Shown piece by piece: positions 57,431-64,000 of a stretch of DNA of 64,000 bases. Position 1 is the first letter of the stretch. Each line of letters opens with the position of its first letter. A program made the position numbers and the translations under genes. The DNA lies in NCBI RefSeq assembly GCF_032598905.1, contig NZ_CP122458.1, positions 4,613,001 to 4,677,000 of the forward strand, read 5' to 3'. Under the pieces are notes generated by a model. That model was not told the DNA's origin. It ran no database searches and was given only the letters and a program-made list of their open reading frames with translations. Source of the DNA: Streptomyces sp. 11x1. GTDB taxonomy: Bacteria; Actinomycetota; Actinomycetes; Streptomycetales; Streptomycetaceae.

Positions 57431-60109
57431 TCAGCCCGTCTTCGCGTAGGTCACCGACTTGCCCGCCGTGTCGACGCGGCGGAGTTGTCCGTCGGGCAGG
57501 AGGGTGACGGTGGTGGCGGCACCGGGGGAACAGGACTCGGCCGGTTCGCCGGTGGTGACGGTGGAGGGGCCGATCCGGAGCGGACCGTCGTCGTCCGGTT
57601 CGTCCGTCAGCGTCGCCTCGAACACGCAGTGGTACGTGCCGCCGCCTTCGAGCGGTCCGTCCGCCGTGAGCGAGAGCACCGTGTCGCCGACCTCGCCCTG
57701 CCGGATGAAGAGCCGGCGAGTGTTCGCACCGTCGAGCGTGGCGTCCCAGGTGCCGAGGAAGTCCTCCGGGATCGTGCCCGCGTCGGGCGCCTCGGTGGTC
57801 GGGTCCGCCGAGGTCGCGGGGTCCGTGGGCTCGTCGGACGTCGGCCCCGGCGTCTCGGGCGCGCTCGTCGTCGTACCGCCCTTCGCGTCGTCCTTCTCGC
57901 CGCCGTCGCCCCCCTTCTTCATCAGCGCGTACACCGAGCCGCCCGCGCCGAGGGCGACCACCAACGCGACGGCGACGAGCAGCACGGAGGCGCCCCGGCT
58001 CCCGCGCTCCGGTTCGGGACCCCCGCCGAGGCCCGTCCCGGCCCCGGGCCCGTAGGGGGGCTCCGATCCGTAGAGGGGCTCCGGCCCGTACGGCGGGGTC
58101 GCGCCCAGCCCCGCCCCGGCGGCGCCTCCGGGCCCCTGACCGCCGCCGTACGGCTGCTGCCCGTACGCCCCGTACGGCGCCTGCGGTCCGCTCTGTGGGT
58201 AGCCGTAGGCGGGGCCGAGGGCGGGGCCGGGGGCGGGGTGCCGGCCGTAGCCACCGGCGGGCTGCTGGGTGTACGGCTGCGGGAAGCCATAGCCGGCGGG
58301 CGCGGGCCCCGGGTTGTAACCACCGGGTGCGGCGGCGGGCCCGGGTGGGGCCGCGGGAAGAGGCGGCTGTGCGGCGGGCGCCCCCGCGACGCGTGTCGGC
58401 ATCCGGTCCGACGGCTCCCCACCCGGCGCCCCCGGCGGAGGCGGCACGGCACCCTCGGGCGGGGCGGCGGGGTGATCGGCCGGCGAGCCGGGGGCGGCGC
58501 CGGGAGCTGCCGCCCCAGCCGCCCCACCCGAGTGCGGGGACGGGGAAGTGCCCGACGCGGCCCCCGAACCACCGTACGGAGAATGCGGATCACCCAGCGG
58601 ATACACGGGCGGAGCCGACGGCGGCCCGGCGGCCCCGGCCGGGGGCGCGGACGCGGGACCGGCGGACGGTGCACCGGCCGACGGCGACTGCTGGGCAGCG
58701 GCACCGCCCGCCAGGTTCGCGGCGGCGGCCCCCGACGGGCTCGCCGACGGCCCCGAGGGCGGAGCGGACGGCGCGGTCGCGGGCGGAGTCGACGGCGGGG
58801 TCGACGGCGGAGTGGGGAAGTCAGGGGACTGGCCCGGCGCCTCCGGGTGCGGGCCCGCGGCGGGCGGGGCCGAGGCCGAGGAAGCCGCTGCGGTCGGCTG
58901 CCCGAAGTGGCCGGAACCACCGGAAGCCGTCGGCCGACCGCCTCCCCCCGGACCTCCCGGCGCGCCGAAGCCACCGCCCGGCCCGCCCGGCACACCCGGC
59001 CCACCCGCAGCCGCCGCGCTCGCCGCTAGCGCCGGGCCTCCCGCCCCGCCAATACCTCCGGCAGCCCCTGCCCCCCCTGGAACCCCGGGCACTCCGGAAG
59101 CCCCCAGACCTCCCGCTCCCGGCCGCCCGGGCTGCCCCGATCGACCAGTCTCCCCAAGCTGCCCCGGCTGCCCCGTCCCCCCGCTCTCCTCCGGATCCTC
59201 GGCCTCCAGCAAGCGCACCGCGTGCCGGCCGAGTTGGGCGACCAGGGCGCTCGGCAGCCACGGGTCGCGGGAGCGGCCCGCGAAGACCGTGTCCTCGGCG
59301 CCGGTGCGCTGGAGGATCTGGGCCAGGGTGGGGCGGGCGGCGGGGTCCTTGCGCAGGCAGTCGCGGACGATGTCGTAGAGCCCCTCCGGCAGCCCGTCCA
59401 GGTCCGGTTCCTCCTGGGCGATGCGGTACATCAGCGCGTGGACACCGGAGTTGGCGGCGCCGAACGGCAGGTTGCCCGTGGCGGCGTAGGAGAGGACGGA
59501 ACCGAGGCAGAAGATGTCGCAGGCGGGGGTGACGCGGTCGCCGCGCACCTGTTCGGGCGCCATGAAACCCGGCGACCCGACGAGCGCGCCGGTGCGCGTC
59601 AGTCCGCCGTCCGTGACGGTCTCCAGCGCCCGCGCGATCCCGAAGTCGATGACGCGCGGCCCGTCGATGGTCACCAGGACGTTGGACGGCTTGAGGTCGC
59701 GATGGATGAGCCCGGCCGCGTGGATGTCCTCCAGCGCGTGCGCGAGCCCGGCCGCGAGGATGCGTACGGACCGCTCGGGCAGCGCCCCGTGGTCACGCCC
59801 CACCACGGCCTGGAGGGAGGGCCCGGCGACATACCCGGTGGCGACCCACGGGACCCCCGCCTCGGTGTCCGCGTCCAGCACCGGCGCGGTCCAGTACCCG
59901 CCGACCTGCCGCGCGGCCCGCACCTCCTGCCGGAACCGCGCCCGGAACTCCTCCTGCTCCGCCAGCTCCTGCCGGACCAGCTTGACGGCGACGGTACGGC
60001 CGCGCTCGGACCGGGCCAGGTACACGTTCCCCATGCCGCCGGCCCCCAGCCGGGCGAGCAGCCGGTACGCCCCGATCCGCTGCGGATCTCCGGGCCCGAG
60101 CTTCTCCAT
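57431..60109 (-). CDS. Eukaryotic-type Ser/Thr protein kinase with extracellular domain
   Basis: An 892-residue membrane kinase. Kinase domain (about 10-270): LGAGGMGNVYLARS, VAVKLV (Lys), HRDLKPSNVLV, DFGIA, GSPGFMAPEQ. A very long Pro/Gly/Ala-rich linker (about 300-700) follows, then one membrane helix (about 706-730, ASVLLVAVALVVALGAGGSV) and an external domain of about 110 residues (FLGTWDATLDGANTRRLFIR, GGTYHCVFEATLTDE) resembling a small beta-barrel. It lacks PASTA repeats, so the ligand is not peptidoglycan via that route. ATG 60109 precedes the kinase fold directly. Confidence 0.92.
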   Translation of the reverse strand: MEKLGPGDPQRIGAYRLLARLGAGGMGNVYLARSERGRTVAVKLVRQELAEQEEFRARFRQEVRAARQVGGYWTAPVLDADTEAGVPWVATGYVAGPSLQAVVGRDHGALPERSVRILAAGLAHALEDIHAAGLIHRDLKPSNVLVTIDGPRVIDFGIARALETVTDGGLTRTGALVGSPGFMAPEQVRGDRVTPACDIFCLGSVLSYAATGNLPFGAANSGVHALMYRIAQEEPDLDGLPEGLYDIVRDCLRKDPAARPTLAQILQRTGAEDTVFAGRSRDPWLPSALVAQLGRHAVRLLEAEDPEESGGTGQPGQLGETGRSGQPGRPGAGGLGASGVPGVPGGAGAAGGIGGAGGPALAASAAAAGGPGVPGGPGGGFGAPGGPGGGGRPTASGGSGHFGQPTAAASSASAPPAAGPHPEAPGQSPDFPTPPSTPPSTPPATAPSAPPSGPSASPSGAAAANLAGGAAAQQSPSAGAPSAGPASAPPAGAAGPPSAPPVYPLGDPHSPYGGSGAASGTSPSPHSGGAAGAAAPGAAPGSPADHPAAPPEGAVPPPPGAPGGEPSDRMPTRVAGAPAAQPPLPAAPPGPAAAPGGYNPGPAPAGYGFPQPYTQQPAGGYGRHPAPGPALGPAYGYPQSGPQAPYGAYGQQPYGGGQGPGGAAGAGLGATPPYGPEPLYGSEPPYGPGAGTGLGGGPEPERGSRGASVLLVAVALVVALGAGGSVYALMKKGGDGGEKDDAKGGTTTSAPETPGPTSDEPTDPATSADPTTEAPDAGTIPEDFLGTWDATLDGANTRRLFIRQGEVGDTVLSLTADGPLEGGGTYHCVFEATLTDEPDDDGPLRIGPSTVTTGEPAESCSPGAATTVTLLPDGQLRRVDTAGKSVTYAKTG

Positions 60110-60310
60110 GGCCACCGTCCCCCTGATTCCCCGTGCCGCCCCCGCCGCGTCCGTGGACGCGTGCACGTATCCGTGTCTCCGTGCATCCGTGTGCATGTAC
60201 GTACGGGTACGTCGCCTACGTCGGCAACCTCATCAACGTCGTCTACGTCGCGTACGTGTGCAACGGACCGATCGTAGTGCGGCCGTGCGGGGAGGCGGAT
60301 GGGGCGGTGT

Positions 60311-60778
60311 CTACGGTTCCGTAACAGCGTCCGGTGGCGCCGCGAGGTCGTCCAGGACGGCCGACAGCCGTTCCAGCGCCCGCACGGTCGCCGCGAACTC
60401 CTCCTCCCCCAGCGCCCGGGCGAGACGGGCGGCCAGGGCCGCGTGGCCCGGGTCGATCCGCTCGATCGCCGCGCGGCCGGCGGGCGTCGGCGTGAGGAGC
60501 TTGGCGCGACGGTGGGCCGGGTTCGGCAGGTACACGGCAAGCCCCCGGTCGACGAGGAGATCGGCGACCCGCTGGACGCTCTGCCGGGTGATGCCCATGG
60601 CCCGGGCGACCCCGGCGACCGGCAACGGCTCGGGCAGCACCGCGCCGAGCACCTGCCACCAGGCGGCCGTGAGCCCGGCTGGGCTCGCCAACTCGTCGGC
60701 CACGGAGAGGAACTGGCCGTTGAGGCGGAAGACGCCGAGGGCGGCGCGGCTGAGGAGGTCCTGCTGCTCGCGGCTCAC
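60311..60778 (-). CDS. MarR-family transcriptional regulator
   Basis: A 155-residue regulator with the MarR winged helix: VLPEPLPVAGVARAMGITRQ, SVQRVADLLVDRGLAVYLPN, PAHRRAKLLTPTPAGRAAIE. GTG 60778 overlaps the stop of the DJ-1/PfpI gene as GTGA, so both are made from one transcript; the DJ-1 protein may belong to the stress response the regulator controls. Confidence 0.9.
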   Translation of the reverse strand: MSREQQDLLSRAALGVFRLNGQFLSVADELASPAGLTAAWWQVLGAVLPEPLPVAGVARAMGITRQSVQRVADLLVDRGLAVYLPNPAHRRAKLLTPTPAGRAAIERIDPGHAALAARLARALGEEEFAATVRALERLSAVLDDLAAPPDAVTEP

Positions 60779-61386
60779 CGGGCCGCCGCCTCCAGCACGG
60801 CGTACGCCTCCGCGTCGGAGTCGTGGAAGAGGCGGTACCAGGCGTCGAGGACCTCGCCCTCATAGACGCCGAGGAGACGGAGGACCTCGCGGGCGAAGGC
60901 GACGGGTTCGGTGGGGCCGGCGGTGACGAGCAGCCCGGAGCCGTCGGTGACGGCGTCCGCGTCGACGTACCGCTCACCGCCGCCGTACCCGGTGGCCGCG
61001 AGGTAGAAGGGGGCCGCGCTGGTGTGGTCCCGGTCGTCCAGCAGCCCTTCGCGGGCGAGACCGGCGGTCGCGCCGCAGATCGCGGCGACGGGTACGCCGG
61101 CCGCGAGGAACTCCCGCGCCTTCCGGGCGAACGGGGCGAGCGTGTCCCCCGTGTCCCACAGGTCCGCGCCGGTGAGGACGAGCAGGGAGCTGTCCTCGGG
61201 CCGCAGCCCTTCCAGTGCCGAGTCGGGCTGGATCCTCACCCCCGCGATCGTCCGCACGGCGTCGGCCCCCTCCCCGACCGTCCGGACCTCGTACCCGCCC
61301 CGAGCGAGCCAGGCGGTGGTGTGCCCCGTCTCCCAGTCGGCGTAGGTGTCGTACACGGCGAGATGAACGGGCTTCCGATTCGTCAT
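60775..61386 (-). CDS. DJ-1/PfpI family (type 1 glutamine amidotransferase-like) protein
   Basis: A 203-residue DJ-1/PfpI fold: HLAVYDTYADWETGHTTAWL at the N-terminus and the nucleophile elbow VAAICGATAGLAREGLLDD with the reactive Cys. A GGERYVDADAVTDGSGLLVT block follows. Members act as proteases, glyoxalases or redox sensors; this one is probably a stress-linked hydrolase or glyoxalase. Start ATG 61386. Confidence 0.88.
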   Translation of the reverse strand: MTNRKPVHLAVYDTYADWETGHTTAWLARGGYEVRTVGEGADAVRTIAGVRIQPDSALEGLRPEDSSLLVLTGADLWDTGDTLAPFARKAREFLAAGVPVAAICGATAGLAREGLLDDRDHTSAAPFYLAATGYGGGERYVDADAVTDGSGLLVTAGPTEPVAFAREVLRLLGVYEGEVLDAWYRLFHDSDAEAYAVLEAAAR

Positions 61387-61456
61387 GACAGCATGCTGAC
61401 ATAGTGACAGTGGGCTGTCAATTGGGAGCGGGGGGCGGTCGCTCGACTGCGGCCGA

Positions 61457-61494
61457 GTGGGGCTTCTCGCGCAGTTCCCCGCGCCCCTAAAAGC
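61457..61494. repeat. Dispersed repeat family, copy e (half)
   Basis: GTGGGGCTTCTCGCGCAGTT then CCCCGCGCCCCTAAAAGC matches one arm of the long inverted repeats at 35931 and 46224. The opposite arm is absent. It lies in the promoter-side gap upstream of both divergent genes, unlike the other copies. Confidence 0.65.
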
Positions 61495-61626
61495 AACGGC
61501 CCCTGCGGGCCTTGCGAGGACGGGACGGGCAGAGGCGGCGGGGGCGACACACTGTCGCGCTCACCGAGCCGCACGCAGACACAAAGCCGATGTCCCCCAC
61601 CCACCACCCACCCCTAGCCTCACCCC

Positions 61627-62982
61627 ATGACCCCTCGCCCCAACCCCCAGGCCGGCGCCCAGGTGAAGGCCACGGACCGCGCGCACGTCTTCCACTCCTG
61701 GTCCGCACAGGAACTCATCGACCCCCTCCCCATCGCCGGCGCGGAGGGCTCCTACTTCTGGGACTACGACGGCAACCGCTACCTCGACTTCACCAGCGGC
61801 CTCGTCTACACGAACATCGGCTACCAGCACCCCAAGGTCGTCGCGGCCATCCAGCAGCAGGCCGCCACGATGACGACCTTCGCCCCGGCGTTCGCGGTCG
61901 AGGCCCGCTCCGAGGCCGCCCGGCTCATCGCGGAACGCACCCCCGGCGACCTGGACAAGATCTTCTTCACCAACGGCGGCGCCGACGCGGTCGAGCACGC
62001 CACCCGCATGGCCCGCCTGCACACCGGCCGCCCCAAGGTCCTCGCCGCGTACCGCTCGTACCACGGCGGCACCCAGCAGGCCGTGAACCTCACGGGCGAT
62101 CCCCGCCGCTGGGCCTCCGACACCGGCACGGCGGGCGTCGTGCACTTCTGGGCGCCGTTCCTCTACCGCACCCGTTTCCACGCGGAGACGGAGGAGCAGG
62201 AGTGCGCCCGCGCGCTGGAGCACCTGGAGACGACGATCGTCTTCGAGGGGCCGTCGACGATCGCCGCGATCATCCTGGAGACCGTCCCGGGCACCGCCGG
62301 GATCATGGTCCCGCCGCCGGGCTATCTGGCCGGGGTCAGGGAGCTGTGCGACAAGTACGGGATCGTGTTCGTCCTCGACGAGGTCATGGCGGGCTTCGGG
62401 CGGACCGGCACCTGGTTCGCGGCGGACCTCTTCGACGTCGTGCCCGACCTGATGACCTTCGCCAAGGGCGTGAATTCCGGCTACGTCCCCCTCGGCGGGG
62501 TCGCCATCTCCCCCGCGATCGCCGAGACCTTCGCCCGCCGCCCCTACCCCGGCGGTCTCACGTACTCCGGCCACCCGCTGGCCTGCGCCGCCGCCGTCGC
62601 GACGATCGGCGTGATGGAGGAGGAGGGCGTCGTCACCAACGCCGCCGCCCTCGGCGCCACCCTCGTCGGGCCCGCCCTCCACGAACTGGCCGACCGTCAC
62701 CCCTCCGTGGGCGAGGTGCGCGGCACCGGCATGTTCTGGGCGCTGGAGCTGGTGCGGAACAAGGAGACCCGCGAGCCCCTCGTCCCCTACAACGCGACCG
62801 GTGAGGCGAACGCCCCCATGCTGGCCTTCGGCGCGGCCGCCAAGGCGGGCGGCCTGTGGCCCTTCATCAACATGAACCGCACCCACGTCGTGCCCCCGTG
62901 CACCATCACCGAGGCCGAGGCCAAGGAGGGGCTGGCCGCCCTGGACGCGGCGCTGTCCGTGGCGGACGAGTACACCGCGTGA
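61627..62982 (+). CDS. Class III PLP-dependent aminotransferase
   Basis: A 451-residue omega-amino-acid type aminotransferase. Key sites: GSYFWDYDGNRYLDFTSGLV (N-terminal loop), FFTNGGADAVEHATRMARLH (phosphate-binding), SYHGGTQ, FVLDEVMAGFGRTG (PLP Asp) and the PLP Lys280 in MTFAKGVNSGYVPLGG. The GVAISPAIAETF region and ending are typical of enzymes using beta-alanine, GABA or similar donors. Donor not determined. It is followed after 178 bases by a GntR regulator. Confidence 0.9.
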   Translation: MTPRPNPQAGAQVKATDRAHVFHSWSAQELIDPLPIAGAEGSYFWDYDGNRYLDFTSGLVYTNIGYQHPKVVAAIQQQAATMTTFAPAFAVEARSEAARLIAERTPGDLDKIFFTNGGADAVEHATRMARLHTGRPKVLAAYRSYHGGTQQAVNLTGDPRRWASDTGTAGVVHFWAPFLYRTRFHAETEEQECARALEHLETTIVFEGPSTIAAIILETVPGTAGIMVPPPGYLAGVRELCDKYGIVFVLDEVMAGFGRTGTWFAADLFDVVPDLMTFAKGVNSGYVPLGGVAISPAIAETFARRPYPGGLTYSGHPLACAAAVATIGVMEEEGVVTNAAALGATLVGPALHELADRHPSVGEVRGTGMFWALELVRNKETREPLVPYNATGEANAPMLAFGAAAKAGGLWPFINMNRTHVVPPCTITEAEAKEGLAALDAALSVADEYTA

Positions 62983-63056
62983 CGCCGTGACAGGCGGCGG
63001 TGCCGAGCGGAAGGGCTGAAACTTCTCCCGCGAACCCGAACGCGTAAGGTGACGTG

Positions 63057-63113
63057 CTCGTAAGAGAAATCGGAAGAGAACTCGGAAGAGAACTCGTAAG
63101 AGAGCTCGGAGAG
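63057..63113 (+). repeat. Tandem 12-base repeat before the GntR gene
   Basis: Four to five imperfect copies of CTCGGAAGAGAA (variants CTCGTAAGAGAA, ATCGGAAGAGAA, CTCGTAAGAGAG). It lies 47 bases upstream of the GntR start, in its leader. Confidence 0.7.
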
Positions 63114-63160
63114 CACGCACAGGACGCGTACGCGTACGCGGATGGGGGACCCAGACCACG

Positions 63161-63859
63161 ATGCCCGGCACCGGCGGCGGCACTGGCGCCGTGACCCGCA
63201 GCACCCTGCGGCAGCAGCTCGCGGACGCGCTCCGTGACGAGGTGCTGGCCGGCAGACTCAAGCCCGGGCAGGAGTTCACCGTCAAGGAGATCGCCGAGCA
63301 GTACGGTGTCTCGGCGACGCCCGTGCGCGAGGCGCTGGTGGATCTGTCCGCGCAGGGGCTGCTGGACGCCGTGCAGCACCGTGGCTTCGAGGTCCGCGCG
63401 TACTCGGTGGCCGACTACCGGAACATGGTCGAGGCCCGCATCCTGATCGCCGACGGCATGTTCCGGCGGCTCGGCGACCGCAAGGTCGACCCGCGTACGG
63501 CGGCCGCGCTCGCCGGGATCCGACGGCGCGGCGAGGAGGCGCGGCGGGCCGCGACCGCCGGGGACCTGGACATCCTCATCGGCTACGACCTGCGGTTCTG
63601 GCGTGAGTTGAGCGCCCTGTTCGGCAACCCGTACCTCACCGACTTCCTGCACCGGCTGCGCGTGCAGTCCTGGGTGTGCGCGGTGCAGTACCTGCGGCAG
63701 GGCAGCCACGGGACGGACGACCTCAAGGGCCGGCTGTGGGCCGACCACACCGATCTCGTCGACGCCCTCAGCCGCCGGGACGCGCAGAGCGCGCAGGAGA
63801 TCATCGCCGGTTACGACGAGCAGTCCCTGACGCTTGTGGAACGACTGGCGGACGGATGA
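63161..63859 (+). CDS. GntR/FadR-family regulator
   Basis: A 232-residue regulator: winged helix LRQQLADALRDEVLAGRLKP and EIAEQYGVSATPVREALVDL, then an FCD-type helical domain with the metal/ligand residues in MVEARILIADGMF and FWRELSALFGNPYLTDFLHR and LWADHTDLVDALSRRDAQSA. It probably responds to a carboxylic acid and may control the aminotransferase upstream. The stop overlaps the next start as ATGA. Confidence 0.9.
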   Translation: MPGTGGGTGAVTRSTLRQQLADALRDEVLAGRLKPGQEFTVKEIAEQYGVSATPVREALVDLSAQGLLDAVQHRGFEVRAYSVADYRNMVEARILIADGMFRRLGDRKVDPRTAAALAGIRRRGEEARRAATAGDLDILIGYDLRFWRELSALFGNPYLTDFLHRLRVQSWVCAVQYLRQGSHGTDDLKGRLWADHTDLVDALSRRDAQSAQEIIAGYDEQSLTLVERLADG

Positions 63860-64000
63860 GCCCGACCCCGAAGACGGGCGGCGGGCAGCTGAGCGTCGAC
63901 CTCTCCGTGGTCGTCCCCGCCTACAACGAGCAGGACCGTCTCGCCCCCACGCTCGACGCGATCATCGGTCATCTCTCGGCCACCGAGGCCGCCGCCCGCT
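63856..64000 (+). CDS. Glycosyltransferase family 2 (start only, cut by window end)
   Basis: ATG 63856 overlaps the GntR stop. The 48 visible codons reach the family 2 nucleotide-sugar motif: VDLSVVVPAYNEQDRLAPTL. The gene continues beyond 64000, so length and acceptor are unknown. Polyprenol-phosphate mannose or glucose synthases begin in this way. Confidence 0.8.
   Translation, partial: MSPTPKTGGGQLSVDLSVVVPAYNEQDRLAPTLDAIIGHLSATEAAAR

Noticed and set aside
61512..62804. 430-codon frame overlapping the aminotransferase
   Set aside because: Out-of-frame Arg/Pro-rich reading of the aminotransferase gene.

Overview
The DNA is high-GC, uses GTG/TTG starts and many ATGA/GTGA stop-start overlaps, and encodes typical actinomycete families (PspA/PspAA/PspAB, SLATT, DUF6153, MAB_1171c-type transporter, SigE-family sigma factor). 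It is almost certainly a Streptomyces chromosome. The right half (about 32.6-64 kb) looks like conserved core; the left half (1-32 kb) is accessory and partly decayed.

Layout. 1-6.5 kb: the right end of an element integrated at the 3' half of a tRNA-Pro(CGG) gene (att core 6450-6492). It carries a probably crippled IS5-like transposase, a STAND-type NTPase with a TTA codon, a phosphorothioate-DNA-dependent HNH nuclease (ScoMcrA/SprMcrA type) and a RHH/PIN toxin-antitoxin pair: a small defence island. 6.6-11.3 kb: probable copper/metal genes (thioredoxin-like protein, two DUF6153 proteins, DUF305 lipoprotein, propeller lipoprotein, His-rich membrane protein, cupredoxin). 11.5-17.4 kb: an ABC exporter whose permease has an in-frame TGA, then a coupled membrane-stress operon (truncated isoprenylcysteine-methyltransferase-like gene, two tiny membrane genes, PspA, PspAA, HtpX, PspAB). 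17.4-21.5 kb: decayed DNA (XRE and RHS remnants) with several small secreted proteins. 21.5-27.5 kb: a membrane-tethered HTH protein, then the set P450 / 7-TM protein / ImmA-IrrE protease / XRE regulator. 28-32.4 kb: a giant HTH-nSTAND1-TM-WD40 protein.

32.6-36 kb: divergent zinc-starvation genes around a likely Zur box (permease and TIGR03943 subunit one way; zinc-free L32 and a COG0523 GTPase the other), matching the B. subtilis ycgRQ/yciC logic. 36-46 kb: RCK-type channel protein, His/Met-rich membrane protein and SigC-like ECF sigma, S9 peptidase, NTF2-like protein, SURF1, and a SigE-family sigma with its probable membrane partner. 46.5-64 kb: asd, ask, a two-component system, secreted SnoaL-like protein, alpha/beta hydrolase, two MITE-like elements abutting an M56 protease, DUF5063, recR, ybaB, SLATT, a Ser/Thr kinase, a MarR/DJ-1 pair, a class III aminotransferase, GntR and the start of a glycosyltransferase.

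The most promising little-described system is the XRE / ImmA-IrrE / 7-TM / P450 module (22998-27489). The protease, 7-TM protein and P450 overlap by 4 bp each, the protease has two TTA (bldA) codons, and the regulator's upstream region holds a nested set of palindromes. I had no searches or structure prediction; family calls come from recognising motifs in the translated sequence.
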